Of a stretch of DNA of 64,000 nucleotides, positions 8,743-16,659 are shown one piece after another. The notes under the pieces are model-generated. The model worked only from the letters and a program-made list of their open reading frames with translations. It had not been told where the DNA came from and made no database searches. The position numbers and the translations under genes were made by a program. Numbering within the stretch: the first letter of the stretch is position 1; each line of letters starts with the position of its first letter. The stretch is from Mycolicibacterium sediminis (lineage in GTDB: Bacteria > Actinomycetota > Actinomycetes > Mycobacteriales > Mycobacteriaceae): NCBI RefSeq assembly GCF_010731735.1, contig NZ_AP022588.1:3782001-3846000 (forward strand), written 5' to 3'.

Positions 8743-9818
8743 TGGGCCGGTTCTCCGAGGACGTCGACGGGGACGGCGGCCCCGACGACGACCGGGACGT
8801 CTCGGCGGCGTTGACCGTCGGCGAGGGTGACGTCGACGCCAGCCTGCGGCCGAAGTCGCTCCGGGAGTTCATCGGACAGCCGCGGGTGCGCGAGCAGCTG
8901 CAACTGGTCCTGGAGGGCGCCAAGAATCGCGGCGGAACGCCCGACCACATCCTGCTGTCCGGGCCGCCCGGGCTGGGCAAGACCTCGCTCGCGATGATCA
9001 TCGCCGGCGAACTCGGGTCGTCGCTGCGCGTCACCTCGGGGCCCGCCCTGGAACGCGCCGGGGACCTGGCCGCCATGCTGTCGAACCTCGTCGAGGGCGA
9101 CGTGCTGTTCATCGACGAGATCCACCGCATCGCGCGTCCCGCCGAGGAGATGCTGTACCTCGCGATGGAGGACTTCCGCGTCGACGTCGTCGTCGGCAAG
9201 GGGCCGGGCGCCACGTCGATCCCGCTCGAGGTCGCGCCGTTCACGCTCGTCGGGGCCACCACGCGGTCCGGAGCGCTGACGGGCCCACTGCGGGACCGGT
9301 TCGGCTTCACCGCGCACATGGACTTCTACGAACCCTCCGAGCTGGAGCGGGTGCTGTCCCGGTCGGCCGGGATCCTGGGGATCGAGCTGGGTGGCGACGC
9401 GGGCTCGGAGATCGCCCGTCGGTCGCGCGGCACCCCACGCATCGCCAACCGGCTGCTGCGGCGCGTCCGGGACTACGCCGAGGTACGGGCGGACGGCATC
9501 ATCACGCGCGACATCGCGAAGCTCGCGCTCGCGGTCTACGACGTCGACGAACTCGGGCTGGACCGCCTCGACCGCGCGGTGCTGTCGGCGCTCACGCGCA
9601 GCTTCGGTGGGGGACCGGTGGGCGTGTCCACGCTGGCGGTTGCCGTCGGGGAGGAGGCGACCACCGTCGAAGAGGTGTGTGAACCGTTCCTGGTGCGGGC
9701 GGGGATGATCGCCCGGACCCCACGCGGGCGGGTCGCCACGACGACGGCGTGGCGCCACCTCGGCCTCGTGCCGCCGACCGGGGTCAACGCGCTGGGCCAG
9801 CCCGACCTCTTCGAGTAA
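8742..9818 (+). CDS. ruvB: RuvB branch-migration ATPase
   Basis: A 358-residue AAA+ helicase driving branch migration. Walker A is GPPGLGKTS, Walker B is LFIDEIHR, sensor 1 lies in LVGATTRSG, and the arginine finger region is PLRDRFGF; the C-terminal winged helix ends RTPRGRVATTTAW. The ATG at 8742 overlaps the ruvA stop; a GTG three bases earlier is equally possible. The first 25 residues are an acidic variable tail before SLRPKSLREFIGQ. Its stop codon TAA forms part of a -10 element for the next gene. Confidence 0.97.
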   Translation: MGRFSEDVDGDGGPDDDRDVSAALTVGEGDVDASLRPKSLREFIGQPRVREQLQLVLEGAKNRGGTPDHILLSGPPGLGKTSLAMIIAGELGSSLRVTSGPALERAGDLAAMLSNLVEGDVLFIDEIHRIARPAEEMLYLAMEDFRVDVVVGKGPGATSIPLEVAPFTLVGATTRSGALTGPLRDRFGFTAHMDFYEPSELERVLSRSAGILGIELGGDAGSEIARRSRGTPRIANRLLRRVRDYAEVRADGIITRDIAKLALAVYDVDELGLDRLDRAVLSALTRSFGGGPVGVSTLAVAVGEEATTVEEVCEPFLVRAGMIARTPRGRVATTTAWRHLGLVPPTGVNALGQPDLFE

Positions 9819-9821
9819 GTT
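9816..9821 (+). promoter_or_regulatory. -10 element for a leaderless DUF1304 transcript
   Basis: TAAGTT (TANNNT) overlaps the ruvB stop codon and ends six bases before the ATG at 9828. No ribosome-binding site is present, which fits a leaderless mRNA. The DUF1304 gene would then be transcribed independently of the SOS-regulated ruv operon. Confidence 0.5.
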
Positions 9822-9827
9822 GCCCCC

Positions 9828-10226
9828 ATGGTGACTGCCGCTCTGGTGTTCGCGGCACTCGCCGCGGCGCTGCACGTGTACATCTTCGTGCTCGAATCGT
9901 TCCGGTGGACGGCGCCGCGCACCCGCGCGACGTTCGGCACCACCGCCGAGGAGGCGGAGACCACCAAGCTGATGGCCTACAACCAGGGGTTCTACAACCT
10001 CTTCTTGGCGGTCGTCACCGCCGTCGGCGTCGGGCTGATGATCTCGGGCGGGACCGCCGCGGGAGCGGCCCTGGTCTTCGCGGGCGCCGGGTCCATGTCG
10101 GCGGCGGCCGTCGTCCTGGTCCTGTCGGCGCGCGACAAGTTCCGGTCGGCGGCCATCCAGGGCACGCTGCCGTTCGTGGCCGTGGTCCTCCTGGGCATCG
10201 GGTCGACGCTCGGCGCAGCGGCGTAG
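9828..10226 (+). CDS. DUF1304 small membrane protein
   Basis: A 132-residue protein with four predicted helices (about 2-22, 50-72, 76-96, 105-130). It carries the DUF1304 signature: HVYIFVLESFRW after the first helix and KLMAYNQGFYNLFLA before the second. The function of the family is unknown. Length is typical. More than half of the gene (9992-10226) is overlapped in antisense by the C-terminal tail of the diguanylate-cyclase gene. The family signature makes this the better-supported reading of that stretch. Confidence 0.87.
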   Translation: MVTAALVFAALAAALHVYIFVLESFRWTAPRTRATFGTTAEEAETTKLMAYNQGFYNLFLAVVTAVGVGLMISGGTAAGAALVFAGAGSMSAAAVVLVLSARDKFRSAAIQGTLPFVAVVLLGIGSTLGAAA

Positions 10227-11425
10227 TCGAACGTCGGCGCGACCATCGGGGGTGGCGGTTCGGTGGGGTGCGGGGTGCCGGCGACGTAGACCTGGTTGCC
10301 GCCCGCCCGCTTCGCGGTGTACATCGCGCGGTCGGAGGCCTCCACGAGCCCCTGCAGGAAGGCGCGGAGCCCTTCGGCCGGGATCCTGCTGAGGGTGACG
10401 GACGCGACGCCCACGCTGGCGGTGACGCGCCACGGCGTCTCCGAGATCTCGCGGCACAGCCGTTCGGCGAGCCCGATCGCGCTCTCCCTGTCGCCGACGA
10501 CGCCCACGACGAACTCCTCGCCGCCGATCCGCGCGATCACCGAATCACCCCGGCGGGTGCGGCGCAGGATGTCGGCCACCTCGATCAGGGTCTGGTCTCC
10601 CGCGGCGTGCCCGGCGGTGTCGTTCACGCGCTTGAACGCGTCGAGGTCGATCATCAGCGTCGACAGCGCCAGCGAACGGCTGTCGACGGCCTCGATGGCC
10701 AACGTCCGCATCGAGCGGTAGAAGCCGCGGCGGTTCGGCAGCTCGGTGAGGGGGTCGGTGTCCGACCGGAGCGCGTCGACGCCCAGGAAGTGCGTGAGCA
10801 CCTGCGCCGAGAACGGCACCGCGAGCACGCCGACTGACAGAACCAGCAATTTGCTGAGGGCACCCCAGGGATCCCCGTCGGCGATGAGCTGGGCTGCGCA
10901 GATCGACGCGGTCACCGACGCCACCGACAAGGTGAGCAACAACGCGCGGCTGGTGTGGAAGAACGCCACGTACCCCGCGACCGCGGCGAACGCCATGGTG
11001 GCGTGCAGGCCGGCGGTGGGGGTGGATTGCGCCAGGCACATCGCCGCCACGCCGGCGTTGGCCAGGAGCACGAAGGCCAGCGACTGGGTCCGGCTGGGCC
11101 AGGCAGTAGCCCAGGACACGGCCATGATCGCGAAGACGGCGGCCACGACGATCGAAAGTACGCGGGTCACAGTGCCTTGCGGTCCTACCGGGCTGTTCAA
11201 CATCAGCAACGGCGCCGCTGCGAGCAGCAGCACGATGGTGGCCATCATGAAACGCGTGAAGCGCTGCAGGTTGCGAGCGGCGAGATAGGAGGAGAGCCAG
11301 TCGAAATGATCCGGCTGTCGCCACCAATGGCAAATCCGCTCCACTGCGATGGGCTCACATTCGTGGTAGTCGGCCCACACCGCGGTACGCGGGACGGGAC
11401 GGATCAGCGTGGCCTCCGACTCCAC
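9992..11425 (-). CDS. Membrane GGDEF protein (putative diguanylate cyclase)
   Basis: A 477-residue protein. Residues 55-215 hold about six hydrophobic helices; 220-383 form a GGDEF domain with DPLTELPNRRGF, the metal-binding MIDLDAFKRVND and active site GGEEF (301-305). An RxxD resembling the inhibitory site occurs at 291-294 but is one residue too far from GGEEF. It would make c-di-GMP at the membrane; no EAL domain is present. Residues from about 400 onward are low-complexity (Pro/Thr/Ala) and are encoded opposite the DUF1304 gene. That tail is probably a stop-loss extension rather than a conserved domain. The start is GTG with a weak ribosome-binding site. Confidence 0.86.
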   Translation of the reverse strand: MESEATLIRPVPRTAVWADYHECEPIAVERICHWWRQPDHFDWLSSYLAARNLQRFTRFMMATIVLLLAAAPLLMLNSPVGPQGTVTRVLSIVVAAVFAIMAVSWATAWPSRTQSLAFVLLANAGVAAMCLAQSTPTAGLHATMAFAAVAGYVAFFHTSRALLLTLSVASVTASICAAQLIADGDPWGALSKLLVLSVGVLAVPFSAQVLTHFLGVDALRSDTDPLTELPNRRGFYRSMRTLAIEAVDSRSLALSTLMIDLDAFKRVNDTAGHAAGDQTLIEVADILRRTRRGDSVIARIGGEEFVVGVVGDRESAIGLAERLCREISETPWRVTASVGVASVTLSRIPAEGLRAFLQGLVEASDRAMYTAKRAGGNQVYVAGTPHPTEPPPPMVAPTFDYAAAPSVDPMPRRTTATNGSVPWMAADRNLSRADRTRTTAAADMDPAPAKTRAAPAAVPPEIISPTPTAVTTAKKRL

Positions 11426-11562
11426 CGGGAGCCCACGACGGGATACTACAAAATCTGAAAGCAGTTTGCTGGGGAAGTTGGGATCTTCCGCGCGTCAACC
11501 CGGCGACACGCGGTTGGGTCGGCCCGCTCGAGGGTACCCCCGACGCGACCAAGGAGGTCCCC

Positions 11563-12237
11563 GTGTCAGATCCCGTTACCCGCGCCCACGACACCCGCGT
11601 CCGTGGCGGACGCCTCACCATGCCGCGCAGTCGCGGCGCGCTGAGCGGCCTGCTCGTCATCCTGCTCGGTCTGTGGGGGGCGCTCGTCCCCTTCCTCGGA
11701 CCCAACTTCGACTTCGCCTACAGCCTCGGTGCCGACTGGACCATCGGCCGCGGATGGCTCGAGGTGCTGCCCGGCGTCGTCGCCGTGGTCGGCGGCTTCC
11801 TGCTGCTGACGTCGCGCAACCGCGTCTCCGGGATGCTGGGCGGCTGGCTGGCGGTGGCCGCGGGCGCGTGGTTCGTCGTGGGCCGTGCCTTCGCCGGCCC
11901 GCTCGGGCTCGGCGACGTCGGCACCCCCGTCGCCGACACCGACACCAAGCGCGTGTGGCTCGAGCTGACCTACTTCTACGGACTCGGGGCCGTGCTCGTC
12001 TTCCTCGGCGCACTGGCCCTCGGACGCCTGTCGGTCCGCTCGGTGCGCGACGTGGAGTTCGCGAGTCGCCCCCTCGACACCACCGACGTGCGCACCACCG
12101 ACGTGCGCACCACCGACGGCGCGGTGGTGGCCGACGGCACTCGCGACACCACCCTCGCCGGTCGGCCGCGCCGCCGGGGAGGGCTGCTCGGTCGCCTCCG
12201 CGGACGCCGCGGCGACCGCACGCTCGTCGACCGCTGA
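11563..12237 (+). CDS. Four-helix membrane protein with repeat-bearing tail
   Basis: A 224-residue integral membrane protein of unknown function. After a 25-residue polar N-terminus there are about four helices (residues 26-46, 65-87, 92-112, 140-162). A cytoplasmic tail follows, with a TTDVR/TTDVR/TTDG repeat (from residue 173) and a very basic end. AAGGAGG lies six bases before the GTG start, so translation from here is well supported. It stands alone between divergent and co-oriented genes. I do not recognise a named family; a stress- or envelope-related role would be a guess. Confidence 0.78.
   Translation: MSDPVTRAHDTRVRGGRLTMPRSRGALSGLLVILLGLWGALVPFLGPNFDFAYSLGADWTIGRGWLEVLPGVVAVVGGFLLLTSRNRVSGMLGGWLAVAAGAWFVVGRAFAGPLGLGDVGTPVADTDTKRVWLELTYFYGLGAVLVFLGALALGRLSVRSVRDVEFASRPLDTTDVRTTDVRTTDGAVVADGTRDTTLAGRPRRRGGLLGRLRGRRGDRTLVDR
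12079..12119 (+). repeat. 15-bp tandem repeat inside a coding sequence
   Basis: The unit ACCACCGACGTGCGC occurs twice in a row and a third, partly diverged time. It is in frame and encodes TTDVR-TTDVR-TTDG in the tail of the membrane protein. Repeats like this change copy number by slippage without breaking the frame. Confidence 0.8.
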
Positions 12238-12344
12238 CCGCTGTTCGTTCGGTCACACGGCGGCCCCGTGGGTCGCCGCCGTGGTCGTGGGTTGGGTAGA
12301 CATCGAGGTGATCCGCATTCGCGACCACCGACGAGGAGCCTCCC

Positions 12345-12731
12345 GTGAGCACGGCCACGCTCATCCGTTCCGAGCCGCTCGCCGACGAGTACAGCCGTCG
12401 CTGCGTGACGGCTCTGCGCGCCGACGTCCTCGGCGCGCTCAGGCGGCCGAACGCCGCGATGACGGACATCGGAGCGCGCTCACCCATGCGCCTCGTCTGC
12501 GCGACGCTCGGTGTGCCGCGCCGGGATTGGGCCCGGCTGTCCCGACTGGCGTGGCAGGCCGACGCGCCGTCGACCGACGCGCTGAGTGCCTACGTCGACG
12601 TGATGATCGCCGACCGGTGCTGGCAGCCGGCCGACGACCTCCTGGCGGACCTCGTCATGGCGGACGTCCGCGGTGACGGCTTGACCGCGGACGAGATCCG
12701 GTCGATCGCCGTCGCGCTGCTGACGTCCTGA
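12345..12731 (+). CDS. Truncated cytochrome P450-like protein
   Basis: A 128-residue protein with GTG start after GAGGAG. The segment from about residue 45 on (MRLVCATLGVPRRDWARL, then LSAYVDVMIADR, DDLLADLVMA, GLTADEIRSIAVALLTS) reads like helices E to I of a bacterial P450. It stops exactly where the I-helix AGHET oxygen-binding motif should begin. The N-terminal substrate-recognition part and the whole haem-binding half are missing. It cannot be a P450 catalyst. It may be a decayed gene end or a small protein re-using the fold segment, since the frame is intact and has a ribosome-binding site. It ends four bases before the convergent gabT stop. Confidence 0.6.
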   Translation: MSTATLIRSEPLADEYSRRCVTALRADVLGALRRPNAAMTDIGARSPMRLVCATLGVPRRDWARLSRLAWQADAPSTDALSAYVDVMIADRCWQPADDLLADLVMADVRGDGLTADEIRSIAVALLTS

Positions 12732-12735
12732 CGAC

Positions 12736-14079
12736 TCAGAGGTCGGCGAGCACCAGGGCCAGGACGTCGAGGCCCTCCTCGAGGAGTTCGTCGCTGATCG
12801 CCAGCGGCGGGAGGAATCGCAGGACGTTGCCGTACGTGCCACAGGAGAGGACGATCACGCCCGCCGCGTGAGCGCCCGCACACAGCTTCTTGGTCAGCTC
12901 CGCATCGGGTTCGAGGGTGCCCGGCTTGACCAGCTCGACGGCGATCATCGCGCCGCGCCCGCGGACCTCGCCGATCCGCTCGTCGTCGGCCTGCATCCGG
13001 CCGAGCCGGGCCTTCATCAGCCGCTCGATCGCCTGCGCGCGTTCGACCATGCCGTCGGCCTCGATCGTCTCGATGGTGGCCAGGGCCGCCGCGCACGCGA
13101 TCGGGTTGCCGCCGTAGGTGCCGCCGAGCCCGCCGACGTGCGGGGAGTCCATGATCTCGGCCCTGCCGGTCACCGCCGACAGCGGCAGTCCGTCGGCGAT
13201 CCCCTTGGCAGTGACGATCAGGTCCGGGTCGACGCCCTCGTGCTCGCAGGCGAACATCGCGCCGGTGCGGGCGAACCCGGTCTGGACCTCGTCGGCGATG
13301 AACACGACGCCGTTGCCGCGGCACCACTCGAGCAGCGCGGGCAGGAACCCCTCGGCAGGCACGATGAAGCCGCCCTCGCCCTGGATGGGTTCGATGATGA
13401 TGGCGGCCAGGTTGTCGGCACCGACCTGCTTGTCGATGACGCTGATCGCGCGACGGGCGGCGAGTTCACCGTCGGTCGCCAGCTCCTTGCCGCCGAACTC
13501 CGCGTCGCGGAAGGGGTACGACAGCGGCGCCCGGTAGATCTCCGGGGCGAACGGTCCGAAGCCGTGCTTGTAGGGCATCGACTTCGCGGTCAGGGCCATC
13601 GTCAGGTTGGTCCGGCCGTGATAGGCGTGGTCGAAGGACACGACGGCCTGCTTGCGGGTGTAGGCCCGGGCGATCTTGACCGCGTTCTCGACGGCCTCGG
13701 AGCCCGAGTTGAACAGGGCGGAACGCGTGTCGCCCGCGACCGGCGTCAGGCGGTTGAGGTGCTCGCACACCGCGACGTAGCCCTCATAGGGCGTCACCAT
13801 GAAGCAGGTGTGGGTGAACTCGGCGGCCTGCGCCGCGACGGCCTCGACGACCCGCGGCGAGGCGTTGCCGACGGTGGTGACGGCGATGCCCGAGCCGAGG
13901 TCGATCAGGCGGTTGCCGTCGACGTCCTCGACGATGCCGCCACCTGCCCGGGCGGCGTAGACGGCCATCGTGTTGCCGATGCCGCGGGCCACGGCGGTGG
14001 TCTTGCGCTCGATGAGGGCGGAGGACTTCGGGCCGGGGATGGCGGTGGCCAGGTAGCGGCTCTGTTCGAGGGTGCTCAC
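12736..14079 (-). CDS. gabT: 4-aminobutyrate aminotransferase
   Basis: A 447-residue class III PLP-dependent aminotransferase. Landmarks: NSGSEAVENAVKIAR (phosphate binding), FDHAYHGRTNLTMALT, IIEPIQGEGGFIVP, FIADEVQTGFARTG, and the PLP lysine in VTAKGIADGLPLSAV. It converts 4-aminobutyrate and 2-oxoglutarate to succinate semialdehyde and glutamate. Assignment as GabT rather than a related omega-amino acid transaminase rests on similarity to the mycobacterial gene at this locus, next to yajC-secDF. The start is GTG with CTGGAG upstream. No succinate-semialdehyde dehydrogenase gene adjoins it. Confidence 0.92.
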   Translation of the reverse strand: MSTLEQSRYLATAIPGPKSSALIERKTTAVARGIGNTMAVYAARAGGGIVEDVDGNRLIDLGSGIAVTTVGNASPRVVEAVAAQAAEFTHTCFMVTPYEGYVAVCEHLNRLTPVAGDTRSALFNSGSEAVENAVKIARAYTRKQAVVSFDHAYHGRTNLTMALTAKSMPYKHGFGPFAPEIYRAPLSYPFRDAEFGGKELATDGELAARRAISVIDKQVGADNLAAIIIEPIQGEGGFIVPAEGFLPALLEWCRGNGVVFIADEVQTGFARTGAMFACEHEGVDPDLIVTAKGIADGLPLSAVTGRAEIMDSPHVGGLGGTYGGNPIACAAALATIETIEADGMVERAQAIERLMKARLGRMQADDERIGEVRGRGAMIAVELVKPGTLEPDAELTKKLCAGAHAAGVIVLSCGTYGNVLRFLPPLAISDELLEEGLDVLALVLADL

Positions 14080-14364
14080 GTCTGACTCCAGTTCGCAGCG
14101 CAGGTGGGGGATCGTCGTGACCCAGACTAGTCGCCGAGACTACGCACTCGACCGGAATCGTCGGGCGACGACGTGGTCGCTGCCGAGATGGACCGCGCCC
14201 GGCGGATTCCGGCGCGGTTTTCGTCGGCGGGGGGACCCCGGACGTGGCGGGCGGTCCGCCGGGACGTGCCGTGATGGCACACTAGGGGCTGACGAGGCGC
14301 CTCCGTGACCCCCGTGACAGGCACGTCCGGACGCCGACAACCGACACGAAAGAATCTTGCTGCA

Positions 14365-14754
14365 ATGGATCTGGTCGTCTTCCTTCCCCTCCTCATCATC
14401 CTCGGCGCGTTCATGTTCTTCGCCTCCCGTCGGCAGAAGAAGGCCATGCAGGCCACGATCGACCTGCACGAGTCGCTCACCGTGGGCGACCGCGTGCACA
14501 CCACCTCCGGCCTCGAGGCCACCATCACCGGCGTGAACGACGACAGCGTCGACCTGGAGATCGCTCCCGGCGTGGTGACCACCTGGATGAAGCTCGCCGT
14601 GCGCGACCGCATCGAGGCCGTCGACGAGGACGACGAGGACTACGAGGACGACACCGAGGTCGAGGACTACGAGGTCGGCTTCAACAGCGCAGGCGCATCG
14701 TCCGCCTCCGAGTCCCTGCCCATCGAGAAGAACAACCCCGACCAGGTCAAGTAG
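14365..14754 (+). CDS. yajC: YajC, Sec translocase accessory subunit
   Basis: A 129-residue single-span membrane protein: helix at residues 2-19 (MDLVVFLPLLIILGAFMFF), then the basic SRRQKKAMQATIDLHESL and the YajC core VGDRVHTTSGLEATI and GVVTTWMKLAV. An acidic C-terminal tail follows. The ATG at 14365 is chosen because the helix begins at once, as in YajC homologues; the open frame upstream to 14305 is not hydrophobic. YajC joins SecD and SecF, encoded next. The 285-base gap before it (14080-14364) holds the divergent gabT/yajC promoters; I could not pick a convincing -10. Confidence 0.93.
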   Translation: MDLVVFLPLLIILGAFMFFASRRQKKAMQATIDLHESLTVGDRVHTTSGLEATITGVNDDSVDLEIAPGVVTTWMKLAVRDRIEAVDEDDEDYEDDTEVEDYEVGFNSAGASSASESLPIEKNNPDQVK

Positions 14755-14837
14755 GACTGACAGCGGGGCACTCAGTTGGACCCCGTACCCTTTGCGGTTG
14801 CTCGACGTACGTACAGACCTGAGGAGATTCGAGGAAC

Positions 14838-16655
14838 GTGGCATCGTCTTCCGCGCCGGTGCACCCGTACCGCTACCTGACGCTCTTCCTGGTCCTGCTG
14901 ATCGGTGCCTATCTGCTGGTGTTCCTGACCGGGAACAAGCAGGCCGAGCCCAAGCTCGGCATCGACCTGCAGGGCGGGACCCGCGTGACCCTGACCGCCC
15001 GCACGCCCGACGGCTCGCCCCCCACGCGGGACGCGCTGATCCAGGCGCAGGAGATCATCGGCGACCGGGTCAACGGCCTGGGCGTCTCCGGGTCGGAGGT
15101 GGTGATCGACGGTGACAACCTGGTCATCACCGTCCCCGGCAACGACAGCAGCGAGGCACGCAACCTCGGTCAGACCGCCCGGCTCTACATCCGTCCCGTG
15201 ATCCACGCGGTTCCCGCGGGTGCCCAGCAGGGCGCACCTCCCGGACAGGCGCCCGGGGGTGCACCCGGAATCCCCGGCCTGCCCGGCGGCGCTCCCGGCC
15301 AGGCCCCCGAGATCGCGGACCCCGAGCCGCCGGCCGGCGCGCCCGCTCCGGGTGCGCCCGCGCAGGGCGAACCGGCTCAGGGCGAGCCCGCTCCGGCCCC
15401 CGGGCCCGCACCCCAGCCGCGTCCCTACCCGGAGGAGCCGGCCCCCACGCCCACTCCCGCGCCGACGCCCACACCGGCTCCGGGCGGACCGGCCCCGTCG
15501 CCCACGCCCACTCCCGGTCCGTCGGCCAACGCCGACCCCCGTCAGCAGCTCGCGCAGCGCATCACCGACGAGAAGGCGCTGCGGCAGAGCGCCGATCAGC
15601 AGATCCAGCTGCTCGCCCTGCAGTTCCAGGCGACCCGCTGCAACGACACCGACGTGCTGGCCGGCAACGACGATCCCAACCTGCCGCTGGTGACCTGCTC
15701 GCAGGACAAGAAGACGGTGTACCTGCTCGACAAGTCGATCATCAGCGGCGAACAGATCGAGACGGCGTCGTCCGGCCTCGATACGCAGCGCAGCGAGTAC
15801 GTGGTCGACCTGCAGTTCAAGGGTGACGCCACCACCATCTGGGGCGACTTCACCGCCGCCAACGTGGGCACCCAGACCGCCTTCACGCTCGACTCGCAGG
15901 TGGTCAGCGCCCCGCAGATCAACGAGCCCATCCCCGGTGGCCGCACACAGATCACCGGAAACTTCACCCAGGACTCGGCCCGCGAACTGGCCAACGTGCT
16001 CAAGTACGGCTCGCTGCCACTGTCGTTCGAGTCGTCCGAGGCCGAAACCGTCTCGGCCACACTGGGCTTGACGTCGCTGCGGGCCGGGTTGATCGCCGGC
16101 GCCATCGGTCTGGGACTGGTGCTGCTCTACGCGCTGCTCTACTACCGCGTGCTGGGCCTGCTGACCGCGCTCTCGCTGATCGCCTCCGGCGCCATGGTGT
16201 TCGCGATCCTGGTGCTGCTCGGCCGCTACATCAACTACACGCTCGACCTCGCCGGCATCGCCGGTCTGATCATCGGCATCGGTACCACCGCCGACTCGTT
16301 CGTCGTGTTCTTCGAGCGCATCAAGGACGAGATCCGCGAGGGCCGGTCCTTCCGGTCCGCGGTGCCACGCGGCTGGGCGCGCGCCCGCAAGACCATCCTG
16401 TCGGGCAACGCGGTCAGCTTCATCGCCGCGGCGGTGCTCTACGTCCTGGCCGTCGGCCAGGTGAAGGGCTTCGCCTTCACGCTGGGGTTGACCACCATCC
16501 TCGACGTCGTCGTCGTGTTCCTCGTGACGTGGCCGCTCGTCTACCTGTCGTCGAAGTCCGCGCGACTGACGAAGCCAGGACTGAACGGTCTCGGTGCCGT
16601 GCAGCAGATCGCCAAGGAGCGACGGGCTGCGGCGGCGTCGGCGGGAACGAGGTAG
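14838..16655 (+). CDS. secD: SecD, protein-export membrane protein
   Basis: A 605-residue SecD. One N-terminal helix (15-33) is followed by the D1 motif LGIDLQGGTRVTLTAR, a large extracytoplasmic domain with PGGRTQITGNFTQDSARELA, and five C-terminal helices (from about 400) including IGIGTTADSFVVFFERIKDE. With SecF it uses the proton gradient to assist late steps of Sec export. Residues about 121-232 form a low-complexity segment of Pro, Ala, Gly and Glu with PTPTPAPTP runs, splitting the periplasmic domain. GTG start after GAGGAAC. The gene is four bases before secF. Confidence 0.96.
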   Translation: MASSSAPVHPYRYLTLFLVLLIGAYLLVFLTGNKQAEPKLGIDLQGGTRVTLTARTPDGSPPTRDALIQAQEIIGDRVNGLGVSGSEVVIDGDNLVITVPGNDSSEARNLGQTARLYIRPVIHAVPAGAQQGAPPGQAPGGAPGIPGLPGGAPGQAPEIADPEPPAGAPAPGAPAQGEPAQGEPAPAPGPAPQPRPYPEEPAPTPTPAPTPTPAPGGPAPSPTPTPGPSANADPRQQLAQRITDEKALRQSADQQIQLLALQFQATRCNDTDVLAGNDDPNLPLVTCSQDKKTVYLLDKSIISGEQIETASSGLDTQRSEYVVDLQFKGDATTIWGDFTAANVGTQTAFTLDSQVVSAPQINEPIPGGRTQITGNFTQDSARELANVLKYGSLPLSFESSEAETVSATLGLTSLRAGLIAGAIGLGLVLLYALLYYRVLGLLTALSLIASGAMVFAILVLLGRYINYTLDLAGIAGLIIGIGTTADSFVVFFERIKDEIREGRSFRSAVPRGWARARKTILSGNAVSFIAAAVLYVLAVGQVKGFAFTLGLTTILDVVVVFLVTWPLVYLSSKSARLTKPGLNGLGAVQQIAKERRAAAASAGTR

Positions 16656-16659
16656 GGAC

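Noticed and set aside
12238..12344. Possible small gene or RNA between 12238 and 12344
   Set aside because: No start with ribosome-binding site, no hairpin, only the leader of the P450-like gene.
14080..14364. Riboswitch or small RNA in the gabT-yajC gap
   Set aside because: GC-rich stretches could fold, but no known riboswitch motif was recognised and no promoter could be fixed.
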